NCBI GenBank assembly: GCA_963920635.1
Contig: OY987306.1
Span: 11,922,001 to 11,986,000 of the forward strand
From: Pseudeuparius sepicola
Taxonomy: Eukaryota; Arthropoda; Insecta; Coleoptera; Anthribidae
Direction: 5' to 3'
DNA length: 64,000 bases
Shown piece after piece: positions 54,301 to 61,505 of the stretch. The notes beneath the pieces are model-generated. The model was not told where the DNA came from. It searched no databases and saw only the letters and a program-made list of their open reading frames with translations. The position numbers and the translations under genes were made by a program. How positions within the stretch are numbered: position 1 is the first letter of the stretch; every line of letters begins with the position of its first letter.

Positions 54301-56625
54301 TTGAAATCAGAGACTGGTTGTGGGAAATAATAGTTCAAATTTGTACTAGAGAATGTAACCAGAGTTCCTTCAGGGCTCCATTTTAGGTCCAATAATTTTC
54401 ACTCTGTATAGAAGTGCAATTTAAAATTAATAATGTAAATGATGAATTTAAAGATCAGGCAAAAATCTGAGACTAATTGTAGGATCAAATCTAAGATCTG
54501 AGCAACATAATTTTTAATTGCATTCGCAAAGCTAGTAAGGCTAAAGATTCTGTATAGGTACCTAAGTATTTTGGTCGGTTGGAACATCAATAATAAATAA
54601 ATAGAATTTATTTCCTACAGGATAAACACCCAGTTACAGGAAACATACATGCTAGCAAATCATTTTGTTTTGCTCAATTAGAGAAAATAAGCTATAATTA
54701 GTACATGCTACATGGTGATTATAAGGGCGTTCAACAAACATTGAACGCCCTGCACAAAAGTACAAAAAAAGAAAAAAAAGAAATAGCCTTACAATTATCC
54801 GCTCAAAATTCTATACTGTTCACAATGTGGGCCAAAGTATCATAAAAAATATCACAGTTACTACATAACGCATTAAACAGTTTGCACATGTTATAAGCTG
54901 GGCACATCAATATAACGTTGGTTCTGATTGCATCATTATAAAAAACATGCGGATGCCTGACCTCAAGTCGAGGAACTAATAACTTGATCCACTGCAACAG
55001 AAAACTGCAATCTATTGTATAATTTAATAAATTATACAAGAATTGAATTGCAATAATTTTTCTCCTGTTATTTAGTGACAATTCGTTAAATCGAGATAAC
55101 AACAGACTTTGATCGTAGCCTCTTGGCGGATATTGCCGATCTTCCTTATATGATAGGTATTTGAGAAATCGTCTCTGAACCGACTCGACACTTCTTATAC
55201 GACAGTTATATATAGGCGACCAAACCAGTGCACTTGTTTCCAATTTAGGGCGGACAAAGGTGAAATACAGAAGCTTGATTGTTTGGGTGTTCACAAAACT
55301 TCTACTGTTCCTTATAACAAAACCCAATGCTCTAGTTGCAGATGAAACGATGTATTCCAGGTGGTGTAATAATACTTTCTATGTAGACTGTAAGAGAGGC
55401 ACCAGCTTGGTTATTCCTCTCAGGTTACGTCATACCGCATCTTGCTCGATCTAGGTAGAGTGATACAAAAAAGAAAGCAACGGCGTACGTATTCCGCTCT
55501 TAAATTTTTTGCCTAACAAAACTTCTTTTTTCCGATTTAAAAAATATATATAGAATTGTTTGTTATTTAGTACACCATTTTTTTATTTTTTTTATTAGTT
55601 TTATCAACATGTAATAAATTTGTCATTTTGAATAATAATAAAAAATAAATAATAACAATACAAAATAATAAAATAAAATATAAATAATAAAAAATGGAAA
55701 ATCATGCATTAAATAAGAAACAATTCAGTTAAAAGCGTTTTACTATTCTTTGTCTTAGACAAAACCTACTCTGAATGAATGCCAAGTTTTGATGGAAAGG
55801 TTAGGTACTACTATTTGTTACGTGCAAATTTTAAAGTGTAACTACCTAACCCGAAAACGGTCGCTCCTAGAGACATCTACAAAGTACAACTTTTTCGCAT
55901 AAAAACCTCGGAGGAAAGCATATTTACATCAGACAAAAGAATACACCTGTATAAATCTATATAGTGGTATAGTAGATGATTCAAAACTCTGTGTTTCTTC
56001 AAAGCCAAGCATGATTTGAAGGCCACACAATGATCATTGGCGGCGGAAGCCGGAAATAATTTTGCTAGACTCGTGATATTTAAAGAAACTCAATCGTGAT
56101 GCCTTACAGAAAGTAAAAGGAGGTAATCTTCCAGGATTTAAGTAAAAAGAGACTGATGATCATAGATGTTTCCTGCTTCCTTTTCATGTGTTTGCTTCTG
56201 TTTCCATAAGTTTCTCTGTGCTAATTTCAATAGAGAGTTCAGCAGCAGCAGCACACACCCTCATGCTTTTATTACCTGTTCCCTGGGGCTGTTTGGGCTC
56301 TGCCCCGTCTTCCTGTCGTAGCTCGCCCTGTGGAACGGGATGTACTTGTTGCCCTTACAGTCCCTGTCGTACACTTCGTCGCACCGCTCAATCTCGATGT
56401 GATGCATCTCGATCGGGCAGCCGCTCTCGCTCGCCATCACCACCTCGGACGTGACCAGCTGGCCGAAGAAGGCGAGCAGCGCCGTGCGGTTGCTCATGGA
56501 ACCCAGCCCATCGGCGCCCTTCATGAACAATCTGCTGAGCTTCCTCGGGCTGGGGCGGTTCTGGCCGGACAGCATGTAAACGCCATCTGAATAGGCAGAC
56601 GGAGCTCGGCGAATTAGGTGGCTCT
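36141..56625 (-). CDS. Duox: Dual oxidase (Duox), 14 exons, 5' end outside the window
   Basis: Fourteen exons join into 1449 codons plus a stop; insect Duox is about 1480-1500 aa, so only the signal peptide and first part of the peroxidase domain are missing. Order: peroxidase homology (residues 1 to ~500, with FFRWHNVVAARIHKHHP and NIMRGRDNGLPDYN), a membrane segment (about 540-560), EF hands DKDQDGRISFQEF (~780-792) and DNDRNGVIDKEEL (816-828), a ferric-reductase-type membrane core (about 940-1155) with haem His in IQFHK, LLHTVGH and FWFTHS, FAD site HSFTLTSAP, NADPH sites GGGIGVTPYASIL and FSCGP, ending HHFENFG. It moves electrons from cytosolic NADPH to outside oxygen, making H2O2, and is calcium-gated by the EF hands. 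The distal peroxidase His of MPO-type enzymes is absent (FGQLVTSEVV), as in other DUOX. Confidence 0.95.
36487..36875 (-). CDS. Duox: Duox exon: NADPH-binding domain
   Basis: It encodes GPWTWKLRNYFDP, LLEGPFGGGNQDWYKFEVAV, MVGGGIGVTPYASILNDLVF and FFHKFDLRTTML. Acceptor TTTTAG and donor GTAAGT. Confidence 0.93.
37553..38037. mobile_element. Chimeric element: family B segment fused to family A segment
   Basis: 37553-37735 matches the family B middle (GGTCTTTTGGGGCACGTTTT, TGATGGACCTGCAAGACC). From about 37740 the sequence follows the 1904-3335 composite (GGGTTGTTAGTTTTTACCC, GTAGACCCGAATAACTTGGC) to the tip GACTCACCCTGTA at 38037. Neither family has its left tip here. It lies in the 2815-bp Duox intron. 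Confidence 0.7.
38040..39690. other. Remainder of the Duox FAD-NADPH intron
   Basis: AT-rich, with GC-richer stretch 39390-39600 containing two CCCCTAGAATG/CCCCTAGAATA copies. No exon, RNA gene or complete element is recognised. Confidence 0.45.
39691..39916 (-). CDS. Duox: Duox exon: FAD-binding domain
   Basis: It encodes VVSLRTKYIPLDVIETELLP, YLSGQWVRLACTAF, HSFTLTSAPHE and HIKAQ. HSFTLTS is the FAD-contacting motif. The donor leaves one base of a Gly codon. The intron after it is 2815 bp. Confidence 0.92.
39971..40188 (-). CDS. Duox: Duox exon: ferric-reductase membrane core, part 2
   Basis: It encodes VTGVLLFIIMCIIIVFAHP, then FWFTHSLYIIFYALCLIHG and PGIIFTLDK. The His in WFTHSLY is a conserved haem ligand of NOX/DUOX proteins. 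Donor GTGAGT. Confidence 0.92.
40247..40621 (-). CDS. Duox: Duox exon: ferric-reductase membrane core, part 1
   Basis: It encodes YSFMAEHTDLRHIMGVGIAI, SRNLITKLKEFPIQQYIPLD, IQFHKIAACTALFFSLLHTV-GH and FWLFQTIT, including haem-coordinating His candidates. Acceptor TTTCAG; donor GTAAAA after one base of a Gly codon. Confidence 0.92.
40983..42491. mobile_element. Long inverted-repeat element, arms about 440 bp
   Basis: AATAAAATGGCACAAACAGA at 40983 returns as its inverse ending at 42491. The arms extend inward to about 41425 and 42047, sharing GGCGTTTTTAGATTTGTTC and GACTTCTTATTATTAAATAC. The 620-bp centre has no recognisable coding sequence. The subterminal GGTTAAATGGGGAAAAAGTT near 40949 resembles the arm of the 20942 mariner-type element. 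Confidence 0.75.
42498..42880 (-). pseudogene. Mariner/Tc1-superfamily transposase, C-terminal copy 1 (inverted)
   Basis: On the - strand: FQHDAAPPHKASIVKE (catalytic Asp region), then YIWGFLKNLVYKTPSRNIDH, LIEKIQAACQQITPDVLRKV and HRLDLCLLKEGSHIENYV. The stretch between HKASIVKELNDE and the WGFL block is deleted. It faces a second copy of the same gene at 42890-43870. Confidence 0.75.
42890..43870 (+). pseudogene. Mariner/Tc1-superfamily transposase, copy 2
   Basis: From about 43200 the + strand reads MKKKRLDYIAEI..., HILCTDESRFAIGLP (first catalytic Asp), NYWSTENPHIVDPIQIQGRI and GIIGHHLVGPYFY. Other frames give FQHDGAPEHNANIVKEFLND (second Asp) and WPRKLLDLTPLDFHSWGFLK, YKTPSRNIDHLIEKIEDAC. 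Frames change at least three times. It is the inverse partner of 42498-42880. Confidence 0.75.
43871..44205. mobile_element. MITE family C, copy 3, right end replaced by copy 4
   Basis: It begins ATTATACACCTAGGTTGAG and contains the full nested hairpin with TATATCCTGAGGCGCG. It stops at GTAGAGAAATAG, where the next copy starts. Copy 1 continues here with TATTACTTCTC, so the last ~60 bp are lost. Confidence 0.75.
44206..44545. mobile_element. MITE family C, copy 4, in tandem with copy 3
   Basis: It begins ATTATACACTTAGGTTAAG and ends CTCAGGTTAGTAATAAAA. The first hairpin is partly deleted after CTGAGGCGCGTGGCCTTCTC, which removes the inner stem. The head-to-tail arrangement with copy 3 suggests unequal exchange or insertion into the earlier copy. 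Confidence 0.75.
44732..47620. mobile_element. 2.9-kb palindromic element with arms of more than 1.1 kb
   Basis: TAGTACGGGAGCCAGCGAC at the left (44732) is inverted at the right end (47602-47620). The arms run to about 46062 and 46436 and are almost identical: a 77-residue frame at 45127-45360 translates identically from the opposite strand at 46992-47225. The left arm has an extra ~135 bp (45890-46028), itself bounded by inverted GTACCTCAAATCC. The ~375-bp centre is unique and GC-richer (46090-46170). TA flanks both ends. No transposase is visible. Confidence 0.85.
48204..48420. mobile_element. Unpaired TACAGTGTGTTCC terminus
   Basis: TACAGTGTGTTCCAAGATAA followed by GTGAAACGAGAGG looks like one end of another insect element of the TACAGGGTGTTCC type. 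No inverted partner was found. This is a weak call. Confidence 0.35.
48727..49240 (-). CDS. Duox: Duox exon: second EF hand and second membrane segment
   Basis: It encodes EFLDTVVLFSRGKTEDKLRI, the loop DNDRNGVIDKEEL, a degenerate third loop near HKESLTYDDF, and the helix NIFYLFIFYVITIALFVERF. Donor GTAAGT leaves one base of a His codon. The next intron is 8105 bp. Confidence 0.93.
49301..49585 (-). CDS. Duox: Duox exon: first EF hand
   Basis: It encodes IVRELMLAKAETKQRRERKL, SLTRSEFASALGMKTDAVF and the first canonical calcium loop DKDQDGRISFQ, which is completed by EF at the start of the next exon. Confidence 0.93.
49648..50127 (-). CDS. Duox: Duox exon: first membrane segment and intracellular PH-like region
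   Basis: GNELVYIYACVFLGCVPILC forms a membrane helix. It is followed by the basic stop-transfer QNRRRRRLKIKQ and 120 residues of the intracellular region before the EF hands. 160 codons, phase 0 on both sides. Confidence 0.92.
50185..50386 (-). CDS. Duox: Duox exon: juxtamembrane segment
   Basis: It encodes IFTKQEIEEIRKITLWDVII, VFFWVVGDPCPQPMQLN and NGYDYFE. It carries the conserved GDPCPQP motif before the first membrane segment. Borders are CTCTTAG / GTACGA. Confidence 0.9.
50506..50951 (-). CDS. Duox: Duox exon: end of peroxidase homology
   Basis: It encodes EVLTNNSVEELIMGMTSQLA, FSRRDLGALNIMRGRDNGLP and FTRLRDSDRFWFENEEN. Donor GTAAGT at 50505 leaves two bases of a Gly codon. These blocks are strongly conserved in DUOX. 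Confidence 0.93.
51024..51260 (-). CDS. Duox: Duox exon: peroxidase homology
   Basis: 79 codons from NIIAYEYIPAFVGENLPKYD through FRFGHSLIPPGLYRR to LRLCSMWWDSN, phase 0 at both ends. Acceptor TTTCAG and donor GTATGT. Confidence 0.9.
51379..51545 (-). CDS. Duox: Duox exon: peroxidase homology with RWHN
   Basis: It encodes LGDPRTNQNPALLTMSILFF, then RWHNVVAARIHKHHPDWSDE to VVATLQ. The His in RWHN corresponds to the proximal haem-ligand position of animal peroxidases. Borders are TTTTAG / GTATAT. Confidence 0.93.
51600..51804 (-). CDS. Duox: Duox exon: peroxidase homology
   Basis: It encodes QNQVTSWIDGSFIYSTSEPW to STERMF, with acceptor TTCCAG and donor GTAAGT. A single base of a Leu codon carries over to the next exon. 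The 4471-bp intron before it is full of transposons. Confidence 0.93.
51868..52239. other. Duox intron stretch, nothing recognised
   Basis: AT-rich sequence next to the exon at 51600-51804. No exon-like or repeat structure can be supported. Confidence 0.4.
52353..52386 (-). ncRNA. Decayed hammerhead-ribozyme-like core at the Penelope 3' end
   Basis: On the - strand CTGAGGA is followed by TGTCCT, a 9-base loop, AGGAT and GAAAG. The first block fits the CUGANGA core; TCCT/AGGA can form stem II; GAAA is intact, but the following invariant C is G. Penelope-like elements are known to carry such motifs in their terminal repeats. The substitutions suggest it no longer cleaves. Confidence 0.45.
52841..53121 (+). 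mobile_element. Short retroposon with (ATT)n tail inserted in the GIY-YIG region
   Basis: It separates the nuclease halves STLVK and the part leading to GHSALAEHYLHTGH. Its + strand ends GTTGCTTCTGGGGTACTC, GTGAGGGTGAGAATTATTAT, the same tail as at 17443-17512 (- strand). I see no clear tRNA-type box A/B, so it may be a SINE of another origin or a truncated LINE 3' end. Confidence 0.6.
53987..54006. repeat. Interstitial TTAGG telomere-type repeat (4 units)
   Basis: Four perfect TAACC units on the + strand equal (TTAGG)4 on the - strand, the common insect telomere repeat. They directly adjoin the 5' break of the Penelope-like RT fragment. Confidence 0.75.
54180..54415 (+). pseudogene. LINE reverse transcriptase fragment
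   Basis: The + strand reads AFHSIRHETVLKILPYV, AHFLSYLSG, NQRLVVGNNSSNLY and EFLQGSILGPIIFTLYR, with two internal stops and one frameshift. These match the AFDxIxHxxLLxKL, FxSYLSGRxQ and [15 protein letters not shown] RT motifs. Only about 80 codons survive. Confidence 0.7.
54725..54750. repeat. Perfect hairpin GGGCGTTCAA / TTGAACGCCC
   Basis: Ten-base arms enclose CAAACA. It lies just beyond the stop of the - strand LINE ORF2 at 54803, so it may form in that element's 3' UTR RNA. Confidence 0.7.
54803..55455 (-). pseudogene. LINE ORF2 C-terminal part
   Basis: The - strand frame 54803-55327 reads GFVIRNSRSFVNTQTIKLLY, FVRPKLETSALVWSPIYN, RSVESVQRRFLKYLSYKE and a cysteine-poor tail to a stop. 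This is the block after the RT thumb in Jockey-type ORF2 proteins. Upstream, 55330-55455 gives IEQDAVWRNLRGITKLVPLL in another frame. The RT itself is missing, so it is truncated. Confidence 0.75.
55460..56275. other. Duox intron stretch, low complexity
   Basis: 55560-55720 is a run of AATAATAA and AAATAAAAT low-complexity sequence. The rest shows no element or exon that I can name. Confidence 0.5.
56276..56625 (-). CDS. Duox: Duox exon (most 5' seen): peroxidase-homology start
   Basis: It begins with two bases of a split codon after acceptor TTCCAG and encodes SHLIRRAPSAYSDGVYMLSG..., LSRLFMKGADGLGSMSNRT, FFGQLVTSEVV, ending SPNSPREQ at donor GTAATA. It is far more GC-rich than its surroundings. 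The preceding exon (with the expected YDGWYNN block) is not found up to 64000. Confidence 0.93.
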
Positions 56626-56639
56626 CTGGAATGGAATAA

Positions 56640-57436
56640 TATATTCACTTATTAACAAAGGAGGCAATGACACCCCTGATCCCTATAAACAAATGAAAAA
56701 TTGGACGAATATAGGCAATCTAAATTTTAACAAGTTGAAAATCAGTTTTTACACATAAATCATAAATTATCCGAGGTTACATTAATCTTTAAAAGTTAAT
56801 AAATAGTTTAAAAAGCTTGTTGTTAATTGCATTGTTAACGCTGCTTAACTTGTGTAGAGGCTGCCATAGTCATTCATTTCTTTTACTTGAAAATGATGAG
56901 AGATAGGTACTTTACTGATCAAACCATTGTAATTTCAAATTATGATAATGAAGACAATGGAAGACCGACAACAAAATTTCACTCAGCATAACCAATGTCA
57001 GGTGTGGGGTTTCAGCTTTTTTTTACATTGAACAAAGCCTGGCCACAAAAATACTGCAACCCTCTAAATCCCCTCAGAACAAACAAATAAACCTAAACAG
57101 ATAAAATGTATTTCACAGAGTTGACTGAAATTTTTATAAAATGCTTAAGCTACAAATTTCTTGTTGGCCAATGGTCGTGTTTTCAACACTTTTTTTCATT
57201 GTTTGTTTCCAAGCCCAAACAGAAGATATATGTTGTTAAAATAAATTTTTCCATCAACTAAGGTAAAGTGGTAATGAGAGAAAATATATTATTTGGATTA
57301 CTCGTTATTTAATATCAACCTGGGCCAACACTATATTAAACACCCGAACATGACGTCATATTTCATTGTTGTTTGCGGACTGGAGTGGCGCTAGTTGGCG
57401 AAGTATTTTGTGGTTATAGTTATGTCAGTTTCTGAT
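56640..57436. other. Stretch upstream of the first Duox exon seen, nothing recognised
   Basis: AT-rich. I looked on the - strand for the missing peroxidase start (YDGWYNN-type block) and did not find it. It should be intronic if Duox continues beyond the window. Confidence 0.4.
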
Positions 57437-57444
57437 GTTTAGAA

Positions 57445-58002
57445 TAGGGTTTCCAATTTTTGGAATCGGGATCCCGTTTTGAGATCCCGGGATGAAAATC
57501 CAAATCCCGGGATCCCGTTTTGGATCCCGGGATCCAAAACCCAAATCTCGGGATCCCGAGATCAATCCTAATAATATTTTTATTAAAATGCGTAATATTA
57601 GCAATAGCAAATAAAAATGCAGACATACGGAAAAAAAATATTAAAAAACACATAAATAAAAAACATTTTTATATATTTACCTACATAATATTGTATTAGG
57701 TAGGTATAGGTAAGAAAAATGAAAAAGTGAATCCCCAGTTGTATCATAATAAATACGTAAATAACTAGTGTAAAACTAAATAAAACGCCGATAAAGTACA
57801 AAAAAATGCATTTGAAAACCATCGAGAACAGATTAAAGTTCGATCATTTAAGTAAATCGGGATATTCGGGACCGCTATATCTCAACCCGGGATTTTCGAG
57901 ATCCCACCGGCATCCCGGGATCTCGAAATCCCGGGATCCCATCTAAAACCCCTCCGGGATCCTGGGATTTCGAAATCCCGGGATCCCGGACTGGAAACCC
58001 TA
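57445..58002. mobile_element. hAT-like element with GATCCCGGG-rich ends and 8-bp target duplication
   Basis: TAGGGTTTCCA at the left and TGGAAACCCTA at the right are inverted. GTTTAGAA is present at 57437-57444 and 58003-58010, an exact 8-bp duplication. Both ends carry many copies of the palindromic word ATCCCGGGAT or close variants (57468-57565 and 57860-57990). The 560-bp element encodes no transposase. Confidence 0.9.
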
Positions 58003-58361
58003 GTTTAGAATGTCGCATATTTTAAATATCCAGCTTTATTACCATTTACGTTCTTTTTACAGTAACGAATTCCCTTTGCGGTCAATATTTCGTAGTTTTG
58101 TCCTATTAACAGAGTTTTGAAAGGTAAATTTGTTTGTGAAAACAATAAATTTCCATACCCATGAAGAAAGTTGTATACGCAGTCCATTACATGGATTGCA
58201 GAAGTATAAACACTATTTTGGAATTATGGGATGATCTGTTGAATCCAGTTGAAGAAACAAAAATTCTAGATTTTTATTTTGAAGAGTATTTTGTAACGTA
58301 TGCATGAATGAAAATAGAAAAATTTGTTTAAAGCCCCAAAATGAACCAATGATACCTACAC

Positions 58362-58812
58362 TAGACAGCGAGCACGTAAAGATTGCAATAAATTCGGTAA
58401 AATGTTGTACTGTTCGATTAAAAATTAAGCCTGCTTAAAAATGGAACTGAGCAAAAAACAAGCACTACAATGTAGGTACAGTCGTCTAATAAAGAAATGT
58501 CTAAAAACTTAATAATTTATGTTAAATTTAAAATTTACGGAATTTTTTTTATGTAATATATTATTATTATTATTTGCATACCGATACAAGAAAAGTGCGT
58601 TATCTTAAATGACGCTAACAAAAATAGTGGTTGCCATTTAAAAAAAAAAAGATTACGTCATAGCTTGGTTAGTAATGACGTCACAAGAACACCAATTATG
58701 TCAAAATATGAGCCTTTCAAAATTATGTTGGACGTGTTGAAGCGTTTTTTTTTTAATCGCACAGTACAACATTTTACCGAATTTATTCCAACTTTTATGT
58801 GCTCACTGTATA
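58362..58812. mobile_element. Inverted-repeat MITE, arms about 60 bp
   Basis: GCGAGCACGTAAAG, AATAAATTCGGTAAAATGTT, GTACTGTTCGATTAAAAA at the left return inverted at 58750-58812 with mismatches (TTTTTAATCGCACAGTAC, AACATTTTACCGAATTTATT, GTGCTCACTGTA). It encodes nothing. Confidence 0.65.
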
Positions 58813-59518
58813 AAGAAGAAACTGAAAAATCTAATGTGTTCTATGCTTACTTACACTACAACTAGCCATGGGCTTCATTTCAAACCAAAAGTTACCCAAA
58901 ATACTCTTGCTTGCTTTTTAGACTCCATTTTCTTTAAAAAAATGTATGGAAATATGCCATGTAAACTTGTGAAATTAAATGGACATAACAAACAAGCATT
59001 TTTTAATTTTGGATTAAATTTATCGTAACAGACACATTTGCAAGTTTTTATTTTACAAAGATTCTGCAACAATGGTGCTTTTAACATTAAACCACCCTGT
59101 CAATTTTTTTCATCGCTAGTAGTGCACGCTTGAAACAGTGCTATGCACAGGTCTTTAATATAGTGTCGGTCCAGTTTCAATGAACAGAAATATTGTTGAT
59201 GGAACTATTGGAAAGGGATGCAATGCTTTATTATTACACATTTTCCACGTTTGGCCTACAGCATTGCCAACTAGGCTTGCATCAGTCTAAAAGAGATTTG
59301 GCATAGCAGCTAGAAGTTCATCCTGAGAGGCACTGCAGGTTATCCCGGCACCGGTCGGCTCGGAAATTGCAATATGTCCTAAAGTTTCATTATAGGTCTG
59401 AAGTGGATGACGAAACAATAAAGTAAAGACAAAGGGTATTTGAAAACATATCCACTTGGGAGAATCAAGATATCAAAAATTTGAAAATGAGCCCTATTAC
59501 TTCCCAAAAGACTATTAT

Positions 59519-59702
59519 CGTTGACTGAGTAATTAATAAAGACTGCTCACGGCTGTAATGTTTGACAGTTCTCTGGCTCAACATGCGCTTCCCGGAGACA
59601 AAATACCTACAATACAAAATACATTGTTGACCATAGGCGCTATCTACTTTTCAGAATATGAAGCTATAGCCGTGAGAAGTCTTATTAATACGTCAGTCAA
59701 CG
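59519..59702. mobile_element. 184-bp MITE with 7-bp flanking duplication
   Basis: CGTTGACTGA...CTCACGGCTGTA at the left and its inverse CTATAGCCGTGAG...TCAGTCAACG at the right form arms of about 39 bp. CTATTAT is directly repeated at 59512-59518 and 59703-59709. The duplication length leaves the superfamily open. Confidence 0.8.
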
Positions 59703-59721
59703 CTATTATTGTGTTGTGGCC

Positions 59722-59754
59722 AGTTTCGTGAACACATGTTGTTCACATCATCAG
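59722..59754 (-). ncRNA. Hammerhead-ribozyme-like core
   Basis: On the - strand CTGATGA is followed by T, GTGAAC, loop AACATGT, GTTCAC and GAAAC. This fits CUGANGA, a 6-bp perfect stem II and the invariant GAAAC. Stems I and III and the cleavage site are not clear, so function is unproven. Such motifs are typical of Penelope terminal repeats. Confidence 0.45.
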
Positions 59755-60284
59755 ACAAATAACGCAAACACTTTACATTAACGAGAATTGTCAAACAAAT
59801 TAAAATCCCTCTATCACCAAATTCGCATTGTGTCTATCACATTTTTGAGATAATAACATCTTAGAGTTCTCAGCACTTAACAAAGTTTTTCGGCAATCCC
59901 ACACCTGACACTAGTTGATAATTATTGCGAAGTGGTTGAGTGAAAGATATGGCAAGGGGAATAGAGGAACAATGACTAAATGTCATAAGTACTAAATCTG
60001 CTTGAATAATGATCTAAAAGAACTAGTCAAGAACTATACAGCTTCCAAAAGGGTGTTTTTTAACTGGCACAGTGGATTTACTTTTTCTCTTGTAGGACTA
60101 GTTGCAAAAAATTGTAAGGTATAAATGCCGTACAATTATGTAGTGTTTTGGAAATTAGAAATATTTATTTATTTTTTGTTTTCTTCCTGGTAGTTATAGA
60201 GTAATTCAAATAAAATTCCTGGGTATTCTACCAATTTGTATTTAAAATAACGAGCCAAAAGCTATCCTTTTTTTATAAATATTT

Positions 60285-60328
60285 TACAACGTACGTTTCG
60301 GCTTTTAAGCCATCTTCAGGTACATGTT
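60285..60328 (-). ncRNA. Hammerhead-ribozyme-like core with short stem III
   Basis: On the - strand ACATGTAC precedes CTGAAGA, then TGGCTTAAAAGCC and GAAACGTACGTTG. CUGANGA and GAAAC are intact and GGCT/AGCC forms stem II. AC-GUAC-GU can close a two-pair stem III followed by U as cleavage base, and UAC/GUA can start stem I. Small stem III is usual for retroelement hammerheads. Confidence 0.55.
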
Positions 60329-60526
60329 AAAAATTGTCAGTATTTTTGAATCATAACGACTATATGAACGTTATGTTATAAATACTGTTTTTTATATAAA
60401 CATCTTCATCGATTTCACAATGATCACAAAATTTTTAAAAAGTCAAAAACAAATTTAAACATAATTGTTGTGGAGGATATAATTTTTTAGTATTTTTTAA
60501 ACCAAGAGATGTTTCAGAGACGGCTA

Positions 60527-60552
60527 CATGTTAGCAAAATTTTGCTAACATG
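60527..60552. repeat. Perfect 26-bp palindrome
   Basis: CATGTTAGCAAAA is followed at once by its exact reverse complement TTTTGCTAACATG. A further direct copy of TGTTAGCAAAA overlaps the right end. Confidence 0.8.
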
Positions 60553-60684
60553 TTAGCAAAAAAAAACATAGACTATACATATAAACTTGGTCATTATTAC
60601 CTACTATACCTACTAAAATCAAATTAATAAAAATGTACTTCCAGGAGGTGCAAGTAACTTATACAGCTGATCTAAAATATACTC

Positions 60685-61505
60685 AATTGGTATATATACT
60701 GACTGACAGAAAAAATGCAACACCCAGTAAAAATTTATATATTGTGGTGATTTTTTTACATGGTTATTGTCTACTAATCATTAACAAATTAATAATGTGT
60801 GGCTCCTCCGCTATTCGCAATACATTCGTTAACTCTTCTAGGCATGGATATTATAAGGTATTGATGTCATTTTGGGGTATGTCGTCCCATGGACCCTGAA
60901 TTTCATGCTTGAGTTGCTGTAGGGTTTGTGGAGGCAGAGGCAGGTTAGTAATTCTCATAATGTCCCACACATGTTCTATAGAGGACAGATCAGGAGATCT
61001 TGGGGGAAATGGAAGAATATTGACTTGGGATCCCTCATCCCTCAAAGTGCTGTAAAGCAACATGAACACAGTTGTACTTGTGGTTCCACAGGATCTGCAG
61101 ATCTTGTCTTTCGCCAAGTCTCCGACTTACCCTCATGCGAACATCGTGCATTGTCAAGCAGAACCGAGATTCATCATTGAACACCTCTGTATTCCATGCC
61201 AAGTCCCACAAAGCCTTTTCTCTACACCATTGCAGCCTTAGATCGCGATGATCCTCCGTCAAAGAAAGAACAATATATGTACAATAAGAGAAGAGGCCAA
61301 AGGATCTTACCCGGCGGTATACAGTTCTTATTGAAAGTGATCTACCGTGGAGAAGCTTTACACGTAGTCTTCTGTTTCGAGCGCTTGTCGTGCCTCGATG
61401 GGGTCTAGTAACCCTGGCTCTTCGTTCTTGGCCTTCACAAGTCCATGCCCTAACACAAGGCATTATGGTACTTGGACTTCTGCCTAATCGATTAGCAATT
61501 ACCCT
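60685..61505 (-). pseudogene. Tc1-type transposase, decayed
   Basis: The - strand reads VIANRLGRSPSTI (end of the DNA-binding part), RAWTCEGQERRARVT, then LRLQWCREKALWDLAWNTEV, FNDESRFCLTMHDVRMRV (first Asp), RRLGERQDLQI. In another frame come LPFPPRSPDLSSIEHVWDIM (catalytic Glu) and WDDIPQNDINTL. This is a DD34E Tc1-like arrangement; the second Asp region is deleted between the frames. The string GACTGACAGAAAAAATGCAA near 60700 looks like its terminal repeat. No matching repeat is found at the other end, where the N-terminus is lost. Confidence 0.8.

Noticed and set aside
56188..56648. Frames on both strands over 56.2-56.6 kb as an extra gene
   Set aside because: They are shadow frames of the GC-rich Duox exon.
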